Positions 57,927 to 64,000 of a DNA stretch of 64,000 nt are shown in pieces (position 1 is the first letter of the stretch; every line of letters begins with the position of its first letter). Both the position numbers and the translations under genes were made by a program. Under the pieces are notes generated by a model. It did not search any database and had not been told where the DNA came from. It saw only the letters and a list, made by a program, of their open reading frames with translations. Origin of the DNA: VAXT01 sp035318925 (GTDB taxonomy: Bacteria; Actinomycetota; Thermoleophilia; Gaiellales; Gaiellaceae); NCBI GenBank assembly GCA_035318925.1, contig DATHDS010000013.1:65749-129748 (forward strand), in the 5' to 3' direction.

Positions 57927-58289
57927 ATGGCGACTGCTCCGTTCACGCTCGTCCGCGACGACGGCGCCGTCGTCTGCCGGTCCTGCCATCCCGCAGCCAC
58001 GTTCTTCTCGCGGCTCCGCGGCCTGCTCGGCCGCCGCGGCCTCGGTGAGGGTGAGGGCCTCCTCATCCGGCCGACCAGCTCCATTCACACGTTCTTCATG
58101 CGGTTTGCGCTCGACGTCGCGTTCCTCGACCGGGACGGCCGCGTCGTCAAGCTCGTGCCGGACCTTCGCCCGTGGCGCGTGACCTTCGCGCGTGGTGCAC
58201 GAAGCGCGCTCGAGCTTTCGGCGGGCGAGATCGAACGCCGGGAGCTGTGCGTCGGAGACGTCCTGCAACCACTCGAAGCACCTTCGTGA
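57927..58289 (+). CDS. DUF192 family protein
   Basis: 120 residues from ATG 57927; ATG 57915 is an alternative. DUF192 core: TFFSRLRGLLGRRGLGEGEGLLI, the signature SIHTFFMRFALDVAFLDRDGRVV, and SALELSAGEIERRELCVGD. An N-terminal CxxC (VVCRSCHPA) is extra. Function unknown. It overlaps the prepilin peptidase start (GTGA), so it is produced together with the Tad peptidase. Confidence 0.8.
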   Translation: MATAPFTLVRDDGAVVCRSCHPAATFFSRLRGLLGRRGLGEGEGLLIRPTSSIHTFFMRFALDVAFLDRDGRVVKLVPDLRPWRVTFARGARSALELSAGEIERRELCVGDVLQPLEAPS

Positions 58290-58840
58290 CGACCCAGGAG
58301 ATCGCCGCTCCCGCTCCCGCTGTCGGTCGCGAGTTGCCCGGCGGCGAGGTGGCCGTGCTGCTCTCGGCGTCGGCGGTCTCGCTTCTGTGCCTGCTCCACG
58401 GCGGCCTGAGCGGACGCGGCGTCGTCGGGGCATTCGTCGGCTTCGTCCTCGTGCGCCTTGCCGCCATCGACATCCGCCGGCGGATCCTTCCCGACCGGAT
58501 CGTCCTGCCCGCGACGGCCGTCACGCTCGTCGCGCAGGCCGCGCTGGCGCCGGGCCGAACGCCGGAATGGGTGCTCGCGGCGCTCGGTTCGTCGCTCGCC
58601 CTTTTCATTCCGGCACTCTTGCGCCCAGGCGCCCTCGGGCTGGGCGACGTCAAGCTCGCCCTCTTGCTCGGGGCCGCGCTCGGCCGCGGCGTTGTCCCCG
58701 CGCTCACCGTCGGTCTGCTCGCCGCGGGCGGCTTCGCAGCACTGCTGTTGCTCGTTCAGGGGCGCGTGGCGTTGAAGTCGACGATGCCGCTCGGCCCCTT
58801 CCTCGCGCTTGGCGGAATCGTCGAGCTACTCGTGCGGTAG
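58286..58840 (+). CDS. tadV: prepilin peptidase (TadV/CpaA type, A24)
   Basis: 184 residues, about six hydrophobic segments. The two catalytic Asp sites are AIDIRRRILPDRIVLPA (first) and GALGLGDVKLALLLGAALG (GxGD). It cleaves Flp and TadE prepilins at the membrane and lacks the N-methylation domain of PilD. GTG 58286 overlaps the DUF192 stop. Divergent from the minus-strand pilus operon by about 500 bp. Confidence 0.9.
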   Translation: MTTQEIAAPAPAVGRELPGGEVAVLLSASAVSLLCLLHGGLSGRGVVGAFVGFVLVRLAAIDIRRRILPDRIVLPATAVTLVAQAALAPGRTPEWVLAALGSSLALFIPALLRPGALGLGDVKLALLLGAALGRGVVPALTVGLLAAGGFAALLLLVQGRVALKSTMPLGPFLALGGIVELLVR

Positions 58841-58996
58841 GTGCATCTGCGCCTGCATGCGCAGGGCCCGCGCCTCACGAAACCGGCGGACCCGGATCGT
58901 GAGCACCGAAGTACCCACGAGCCCGGCCGAAACTAGGCCGAGCGCCGCGAGCAACGCGGCGCTCAGCAAAAGCACGGTTGCCGCAGAGTCCACCAT
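58826..58996 (-). CDS. possible small membrane protein
   Basis: 56 codons from ATG 58996: one strong hydrophobic segment (AATVLLLSAALLAALGLVSAGLVGTSVLTI) then a basic tail (RVRRFREARALRMQAQMHLPHE). It overlaps the peptidase 3' end by 15 bp. No ribosome-binding site and no family; an alternative is that it is non-coding. Confidence 0.35.
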   Translation of the reverse strand: MVDSAATVLLLSAALLAALGLVSAGLVGTSVLTIRVRRFREARALRMQAQMHLPHE

Positions 58997-59030
58997 GCAC
59001 GTCGAATCTGGCGCATTCGAGGCGCCGCGC

Positions 59031-59072
59031 TTCTGACCAGAGGTCCTGGCTAAGCAGGACCTCTGTCCAGAA
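59031..59072. promoter_or_regulatory. hairpin upstream of the third response regulator
   Basis: A perfect 10-bp stem AGAGGTCCTG / CAGGACCTCT (59039-59048 with 59055-59064) around GCTAAG, with additional TTCTG / CAGAA pairing outside. No T run follows. It lies 150 bp before the response-regulator start. Confidence 0.5.
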
Positions 59073-59219
59073 TGGCTCGATCGAGGGATTGTGAGGCCGC
59101 AGGCGCAGGAACACGATGCGTCGACACAGATCCGCGGCAGGCCGCATGTTTTTCGGCCCAAACGGCATCTGTGAGGCGAGGTCGATCTCGGCCTCGAATG
59201 CGGAGAGGAGGAAGGGAAA

Positions 59220-59858
59220 CTGCGGCCAATTCGGCTTTTCCTGGCGGACGACCACGGCCTTGTGCTGCAGGCGATTCGCATGGCGCTCGAGCCGCACTCG
59301 GACATCGAAGTCGTGGGCGAGGCCAGATCCGGGAGCGAGGTGTTGCCGCGGATCGCTGAGACCCGCCCCGACCTCGTCATGCTCGACGTTCGGATGCCTG
59401 TCCTCGACGGCCTCGAGGTGCTCGATCGTCTCCGGAAGCAGTATCCGGAGATCAAGGTCGTGATGCTTTCGGGCGTCGATGATCCCGAACTGGGTGCAGA
59501 GTCGCTCAAGCGGGGGGCCAAAGCCTTCATCGGAAAGGCGATCGATCCCGCGGAGCTCGCGCCCATCATGCGCCAGATCGTCGACGGCACGCTCTTGACC
59601 GAGTCGTTCGGAGAGGCGCCCGGCACCGCGGAGCGCGCCTCGACGGATCTCGGCCTGACCGGCCGGGAGCGCGAGATCCTCGGGCACGTCGCCGCCGGCC
59701 AGTCGAACAGGCAGATCGCCGCCGAGCTGTGGCTCAGCGAGCAGACGATCAAGTACCACCTGACGAACCTCTATCGAAAGCTCGGCGTCAGCAGCCGCAC
59801 GGAGGCGGCCAGGTTCGCCTACGAGCACGGCCTCACCGGCCGTCGTCAGGCCGGCTGA
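59220..59858 (+). CDS. NarL/FixJ-type response regulator with an apparent CTG start
   Basis: 212 residues from CTG 59220. RPIRLFLADDHGLVLQAIRMALEPH aligns with the N-termini of the two paralogues and includes the essential acidic pair. Between the in-frame stop at 59172 and GTG 59262 there is no ATG, GTG or TTG, and GTG 59262 would delete the acidic pair. AGGAGGAAGGG lies directly before CTG. Receiver: VMLDVRMPVLDG, MLSGVDD, AFIGKAIDP. HTH: LTGREREILGHVAAGQSNRQIAAELWLSEQTIKYHLTNLYRKLGVSSRTEAA. No kinase nearby. Confidence 0.85.
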   Translation: MRPIRLFLADDHGLVLQAIRMALEPHSDIEVVGEARSGSEVLPRIAETRPDLVMLDVRMPVLDGLEVLDRLRKQYPEIKVVMLSGVDDPELGAESLKRGAKAFIGKAIDPAELAPIMRQIVDGTLLTESFGEAPGTAERASTDLGLTGREREILGHVAAGQSNRQIAAELWLSEQTIKYHLTNLYRKLGVSSRTEAARFAYEHGLTGRRQAG

Positions 59859-60070
59859 TCCGCCTTGCTCTCCTGCGCCGGCACCGCCTGCGACTGGAGA
59901 TGCGAAGCCGCCAGCAAGAGGGCCGCGGCGATCTCCTCGCCAGAGCGCCGTCTGTGACGGCGCTGAGCCTTCTCGGCGCACTCGACCGATTCGAACGAGC
60001 CGAGCTCCGAGACGACGATCTGGTATGCACGCTCGTCGAACCGCAGCCCGCAGGTCTGGCATCTCACCAT
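59846..60070 (-). CDS. small putative zinc-binding protein
   Basis: 74 residues from ATG 60070: VRCQTCGLRFDERAYQIVVSELGSFESVECAEKAQRRHRRR, then a helix AAALLLAASHL and a polar tail. CxxC plus a later Cys and a His cluster suggest a treble-clef-like zinc site. It overlaps the convergent response regulator by 13 bp. The frame extends to 60187 without support. No family assigned. Confidence 0.5.
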   Translation of the reverse strand: MVRCQTCGLRFDERAYQIVVSELGSFESVECAEKAQRRHRRRSGEEIAAALLLAASHLQSQAVPAQESKADQPA

Positions 60071-60185
60071 GAACAGATCGTCCGCCCGGAAGCGACCTGC
60101 GTCGTGACCCATTGGTTTAGCCAAAGCCAGATCTTCGGTACAGGAAGCTCGACATAGACCGGTGTTCAATGAGGGGCGAGGAATC

Positions 60186-60386
60186 ATGACCGTAGAGCAG
60201 CTTGAACAAGACGGGCCGACCGCAGTAGCGGTTATCGACTGGCGCTTCGAGCAGCTACTCCGCGTCGGCTACGCCCGCCGCGAGGCCCGTCTTCTCTCGA
60301 AGAGGGTCGACATCGACCTGCACCGAGCGGTCGATTTGTTTGCATGCGGCTGTTCGCAGGAACTGGCGCTCGAGATCCTGCTGTAG
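60186..60386 (+). CDS. small protein of unknown function
   Basis: 66 residues from ATG 60186 with GGGGCGAGGA as ribosome-binding site. VIDWRFEQLLRVGYARREARLLSKRVDIDLHRAVDLFACGCSQELALEILL looks helical, with a CGC cluster near the C-terminus. It may be a small conserved protein; no family recognised. It is followed by a strong hairpin. Confidence 0.55.
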   Translation: MTVEQLEQDGPTAVAVIDWRFEQLLRVGYARREARLLSKRVDIDLHRAVDLFACGCSQELALEILL

Positions 60387-60397
60387 AGCCTGTAAAG

Positions 60398-60427
60398 AGC
60401 CCGGCGGCCTGCGGCGACCGCCGGGCT
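60398..60427. terminator. candidate bidirectional terminator
   Basis: A perfect 10-bp stem AGCCCGGCGG / CCGCCGGGCT around a 10-nt loop, between the small plus-strand gene and the convergent TadG-like gene. No long T run on the plus strand; CTTTACA follows on the minus strand. The rest of the 223-bp gap (60387-60609) holds nothing assignable. Confidence 0.5.
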
Positions 60428-60609
60428 GAAAAGGAGACAGGTGACACGGAAAGGATCTCCTCGCTCCTGCTCCCTCGCGCCTTGTAGCGCCTCTCCGCCG
60501 ACCTGGTGCGGGTTATGCACAGGCACGTGTTCCGAGTTGCTCGCAACGAGCGGGAAATTGGTCCCCTTTTCCACAGGAACGCCGGCGCGGGAGCACCCCG
60601 GCTCAGCGG

Positions 60610-61734
60610 CTATTCGGACAGACCCACGCCGCCGGTGCCGCCGATCGCCGGGCCGGTGCCGATCCAGGTGATGTTGCTGCCCGGAATGTCGATCGTGTCC
60701 GCCTCGACGTACCCGGTCAGGACGGTCCCGTCTCCCCCATTGAGGTGAGCGTTGCTGTTCGGGACGAAGATTCCGCCGCTCCAGCTGTTGCCGTTTCCCG
60801 ACATGTTGAGACCGCCGCTCCCGTAGGCGAAGAAGAGGAGCCCCCCGTACTGCGGATAGATTGCCTGGTTAGCCGTGATCCTTCCGTCCTTGCTGTTCCA
60901 GAAGATCGAGGGGGCGACCAAAGCGACGTTGTTGATCGTGCAGCCGGTGCAGTTGATCTTGATTTGCGTGTTTGCGCAGTAAAGTCCGGGCAGCAGAACC
61001 GACGTCACATTCAGCGTGTCAGGAACCGGCAGGTTTTTGCAGGGCACGCCGTTGACGCTCGTGGGATGCGCGGGGGGCGCCGGCGACAAGGTCGGAATCG
61101 GTACCGGCCAGTCTCTCGGCGGAAGCGCATCGATCTTTGTCCAGCCGGGTCCCGCTGTAAAGCAAGCAGCGCCGGCGGCGGGATTCCAGATCAAGTGCTC
61201 GCCCGTGTTCGAAGGCTTTGCGTTGATGCCGCCGTCGCTGACGACGGCGCCCTGGAACGTGCTGTTTGCTCCGTTGATCTTGATCGCGTCGCACGTCGTG
61301 CTCTTCGCAAAGGCGAGCGCGCCGGGGCCGTTGCTGAAGCGCGTCGCCGTCGCCTTCGCGACGACGTTGACGGTCGAGATGCCGAAGAGCTTGGCGAAGT
61401 ACGTCGGCACGCTGCGCGTGACCTGCGCGTGGATCTTGGTGGACGTCGGGAAGGACACGACCACGGTGCCGCCCCCGTTCTTGGTCACGTAGCTCTGGGC
61501 CTGGGCCTGAGCGGCGATCGAGTCGGGGAGATTCTGAGCGCCCGCGAGCACGGCGGCGTCGGCGGCGTTCTGCACGAACCGCTTCTGTGCGTAGAGATTG
61601 CCGACGTCGATGACGAGCGCGGCGAACCCGATCAGAACGGGCAAGAAGAGCACGAAGATGATGAGCGCCTGACCGCTCTCCCGGTCAGGTCCCGGGCTGC
61701 GACGGCTGCGACTGGATCTTGGTTTGAACCGCAT
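60610..61734 (-). CDS. TadG/TadE-like pilus-associated protein
   Basis: 374 residues from ATG 61734, with GGGAGGAAG upstream. RESGQALIIFVLFLPVLIGFAALVIDVGNLYAQKRFVQNAADAAVLAGAQ is the Tad-type pilin-like N-terminus (TadG_N/putative Flp pilus assembly domain). A long exported part follows, rich in Gly, Asn and Thr (SGNGNSWSGGIFVPNSNAHL), with four to six cysteines. It is probably a minor component anchored by its N-terminal helix. It lies outside the main Tad operon, with its own promoter region at 61735-62044. Confidence 0.8.
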   Translation of the reverse strand: MRFKPRSSRSRRSPGPDRESGQALIIFVLFLPVLIGFAALVIDVGNLYAQKRFVQNAADAAVLAGAQNLPDSIAAQAQAQSYVTKNGGGTVVVSFPTSTKIHAQVTRSVPTYFAKLFGISTVNVVAKATATRFSNGPGALAFAKSTTCDAIKINGANSTFQGAVVSDGGINAKPSNTGEHLIWNPAAGAACFTAGPGWTKIDALPPRDWPVPIPTLSPAPPAHPTSVNGVPCKNLPVPDTLNVTSVLLPGLYCANTQIKINCTGCTINNVALVAPSIFWNSKDGRITANQAIYPQYGGLLFFAYGSGGLNMSGNGNSWSGGIFVPNSNAHLNGGDGTVLTGYVEADTIDIPGSNITWIGTGPAIGGTGGVGLSE

Positions 61735-62044
61735 CTTCCTCCCTGCCCGATGCCGGCCGGCGCGCGCGCACCGGCCCTTGCGTGGGCAATGAAAGTATCC
61801 GTCGCGACCACGCGGAGCGGAACTACCCAATGGTCGGGGGTTGCCCGGAGAAACGTCAGCCGCGCGGCTGTCCTAGCCAACGAATAGACCTTCCGGCGGA
61901 GCAACTAGGACGTACGGGCGGGGCGGTAGGCCGTCCGACCCATTGTGCTTGTTCCTGATGAGCGCCATTGTCGTACTTGCCCGTGAGCACTGCGGCATTT
62001 CGCTCACGGGCGTACTGCGGATTATCACGAGAGGGATGGGGTGC
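61735..62044. promoter_or_regulatory. 310-bp divergent gap with a 9-bp hairpin
   Basis: CCCGTGAGC / GCTCACGGG (61980-61988 with 62002-62010) forms a perfect 9-bp stem around a 13-nt loop, bordered by GTAC on both sides (61973-61976 and 62012-62015). The gap separates the TadG-like gene (minus) and the subtilase-type gene (plus). Nothing else is assignable; the minus-strand open frame at 61873-62229 is not convincing. Confidence 0.4.
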
Positions 62045-64000
62045 ATGGTGGGGCGAAGAGTCTTCCGAAACGACGGCGAAGCGTCGGCTAATGACGCGTA
62101 CGTTCTACAGAGGCGACGGCGAGGTTTTATGCCGGCGCTGCTCCTAGCACTCTCATGCGCGCTTCTCCTTGTGTTTGCGCCCGGCGGCTCGGCGTCCGAC
62201 TTGTCCGGCACGAGTCGATATATCGTCACCTTTCAACCGGGGGTTCCAGCCGCGGAGCAGTCGGCCGCCCTGGACCGGGTTGCCGCCGTCGACGTATCCG
62301 CGATACCGGTACTGAGCATGCACGCGGTGGACACGACAAGCGAGGGCGCCGCGGCGCTCGCGGACGACACTTCCGTAGCGCGCGTCGAAGCCGATCAGGT
62401 CCGCACCGTCCAGGCTGAGCCCGACGATCCCGGCTTCGCACAGCAGTGGTCGCTGCCGCGCATTGGCTGGGATCAGGTCTACGGCGTTGTCGATCCGATC
62501 GGTACCGCGAAGGTCGCGCTCCTCGATACCGGCGTCGACGCGTCGCATCCGGATCTTTCCGCCAACGTCGTGCCCGGCACATCGGTGCTCGATCCATCCT
62601 CCGACGGGACAACCGATCCGAACGGCCACGGCACGTGGATGGCGGGCATCGTGGCCGCCGAAACGGGGAACCACATCGGCATCGCCGGCGTCGGTTACGC
62701 CGGCGTTCGCGTGATGCCGGTCACCGTGCTCGCGCCGGACGGAACCGGCAACGACAGCGACATCATCTCGGGCGTCATCTACGCGGCCGATCACGGCGCG
62801 GACGTGATCCTGATGGCTTTTAGCAATCCTGGCTACTCGGCCTCGCTTCAGGCCGCGATCGACTATGCGTGGTCGAACGGCACGGTCATCGTTGCCGCGA
62901 CCGGCAACGAAGGCTCCTCGACGCCGACGTTCCCGGCTGCCGATCGTGGCGTCATGGGTGTCTCGAGCACGGACTTCAGCGACTCGCTTGATCCGATGAG
63001 CAACTACGGGGCAGACGCGTTTCTCGCAGCGCCTGGAATCGGGATCGAGACGACGGCGACGGGCGGCGGTTACACCACGATCAGCGGGACCTCGGCGGCG
63101 TCGGCCGAAGTAGCCGGCGCGGCCGCGCTGCTGAAGGCGTCGTCGCTTTTTGGCACGAACGAGGTCATCGTCGGGCGCCTCGCCCGGAACGCCGATCCAG
63201 CAGGCACGCCCGACCAGACCGGCAACGGCCGCCTGAACCTCGCGCGTGCGATTGCGGATCCTTCGACCGAGCCCGTGACACCGGCGGGTGCGCCGCCCGT
63301 GGGCGAGGGCGGTCCCTTCGTCGGTCCGTACGTTTCAGCGGCTGTAAGCATCAGTGTTGTATTCCCGGCGAATAGCACAAGCCTCAACACCGCCGGTTAC
63401 AACGCCCTTAATGGCACGCCAGGAGGCGACATCGGCGGGACGGTCAACTTCAACAACAGCAGCACTTCTCGCACCATCGGCGTCAGCATCAAGCGGAACA
63501 GCGACAACCAATACTGGAACGGCTCGGCTTTCAGCAGCGCGTCCGAGATCTTCAACTCGGTGACGTGTCCATCGCCCTGTACGAGCAACGGCAGCATCAC
63601 GTGGACCTACGCTTTCGCTGCTCCCGCCGACGGCTCGTACACGGTGCGTGCGCAAGGAAGCGACTCCGGCGGTTCGGCGACATCTAGCGCAGCCACCTTC
63701 ACCATCGACAACACCGGGCCGACGACGGCATCCGTGACGACACCCGCGAACGGCGGTCTCTTCCGCGCGGCGACCGTCCCCGCCGCTTTCGGCGGAAGTG
63801 CCGCCGACAACACGGGCGGCGCCGGCCTGAACGTGAACAGCACCACTTTCACGCTGCAGCGGCCGGACAACCAGTACTGGACCGGCTCGGCCTGGCAGGC
63901 GGCGGCCTTCAATCTCGGGACGACGCACGGCGCGACCACCGGAGACACCGCGGCGACGTGGGCAGACAACGTTGCGATGCCGACCTGGGCCTCGCAGCCC
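62045..64000 (+). CDS. secreted subtilase-like surface protein (partial, runs off the window)
   Basis: 652 codons visible, no stop before the end. From ATG 62045 a basic n-region (VLQRRRRGF) leads to a hydrophobic core (MPALLLALSCALLLVFA); ATG 62129 with GGCGAGG upstream is an alternative start. A propeptide (RYIVTFQPGVPAAEQSAALDRV) precedes an S8 domain with Asp (LLDTGVDASHPDL), His (NGHGTWMAGIVA) and Ser in GTSAASAEVAGAAALL. The serine motif lacks the usual MAxPH. After about residue 415, repeated Ig-like modules with NQYWNGSAF and NQYWTGSAW strands follow. Probably a surface-displayed protein. Confidence 0.8.
   Translation, partial: MVGRRVFRNDGEASANDAYVLQRRRRGFMPALLLALSCALLLVFAPGGSASDLSGTSRYIVTFQPGVPAAEQSAALDRVAAVDVSAIPVLSMHAVDTTSEGAAALADDTSVARVEADQVRTVQAEPDDPGFAQQWSLPRIGWDQVYGVVDPIGTAKVALLDTGVDASHPDLSANVVPGTSVLDPSSDGTTDPNGHGTWMAGIVAAETGNHIGIAGVGYAGVRVMPVTVLAPDGTGNDSDIISGVIYAADHGADVILMAFSNPGYSASLQAAIDYAWSNGTVIVAATGNEGSSTPTFPAADRGVMGVSSTDFSDSLDPMSNYGADAFLAAPGIGIETTATGGGYTTISGTSAASAEVAGAAALLKASSLFGTNEVIVGRLARNADPAGTPDQTGNGRLNLARAIADPSTEPVTPAGAPPVGEGGPFVGPYVSAAVSISVVFPANSTSLNTAGYNALNGTPGGDIGGTVNFNNSSTSRTIGVSIKRNSDNQYWNGSAFSSASEIFNSVTCPSPCTSNGSITWTYAFAAPADGSYTVRAQGSDSGGSATSSAATFTIDNTGPTTASVTTPANGGLFRAATVPAAFGGSAADNTGGAGLNVNSTTFTLQRPDNQYWTGSAWQAAAFNLGTTHGATTGDTAATWADNVAMPTWASQP

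Noticed and set aside
61873..62229. 118-codon minus-strand open frame before the surface-protein gene
   Set aside because: No ribosome-binding site, no recognisable fold, and it overlaps the start and signal peptide of a convincing plus-strand gene.
1..64000. CRISPR arrays, tRNA or rRNA genes, insertion sequences or integrases
   Set aside because: No regularly spaced repeats, cloverleaf sequences, rRNA motifs or transposase-type proteins were seen on either strand.

Overview
The window is high-GC DNA, densely packed, with many GTG and TTG starts, 1-14 bp gene overlaps and short intergenic gaps. The gene order rplM-rpsI-glmM-glmS-(...)-acpS-nnrD-alr, the murI-rph-(mgtC)-rdgB operon, a CBS-less GuaB3-type IMP dehydrogenase paralogue next to guaA, and many TANNNT boxes 6-9 nt before start codons point to an actinobacterium. 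My best guess is a deep lineage such as Thermoleophilia. This is inference from gene content; no rRNA or tRNA gene is present to test it.

Layout: 1-5075 holds DNA repair and small-metabolite enzymes (AlkA-like glycosylase, GST-like protein, GNAT fusion, alpha/beta hydrolase, DUF72, an exported protein). 5168-7929 is the operon murI-rph-mgtC-rdgB. 7930-8096 is a repeat-bearing convergent gap. 8097-17753 covers a YihY membrane protein, a roadblock-like protein, pyrE, an HU protein, pyrF, a 34-residue membrane microprotein, a D-Ala-D-Ala carboxypeptidase, a PfkB sugar kinase, guaB3, guaA, a frameshifted nitroreductase and a DUF4234 protein. 17757-24156 has a PLD protein, an MFS transporter, rplM-rpsI and glmM-glmS. 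24157-31288 carries a degenerate GGDEF protein, a PQQ-type sugar dehydrogenase, arfB, a HAD phosphatase, acpS, nnrD, alr and a CCA-adding-enzyme homologue. 31384-43746 holds an SDR, a large subtilase, fabI, an FAD oxidoreductase, a decayed hydrolase, YibE/F, a large membrane protein, a probable selenocysteine peroxiredoxin, and an ECF sigma with a downstream membrane-anchored propeller protein. 43918-64000 is a surface and pilus region: three NarL-type response regulators, a 975-residue fibronectin-like protein, PAP2 and isoprenylcysteine-methyltransferase-like membrane enzymes, a full Tad/Flp pilus set (TadC, VWA-TadB fusion, TadA, TadZ, CpaB, TadE, two Flp prepilins, DUF192, prepilin peptidase, TadG-like) and the start of a second subtilase-type surface protein.

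The most unusual observation is at 40592-41053. An AhpE-like 1-Cys peroxiredoxin has an in-frame TGA at codon 45, exactly where AhpE has its peroxidatic cysteine. The reading frame continues with good homology after it, and a hairpin just downstream meets the usual bacterial SECIS criteria. I read it as a selenoprotein.

Other structures not explained by genes: a 164-bp near-perfect palindrome filling the guaB3-guaA gap and ending on the guaA start; a two-hairpin dispersed repeat placed directly after two unrelated stop codons; a paired palindromic repeat after rdgB; divergent promoters whose -10 boxes share a central TA; terminator-like hairpins in the leaders of rplM and guaB3; and a response regulator whose only sensible start is CTG.
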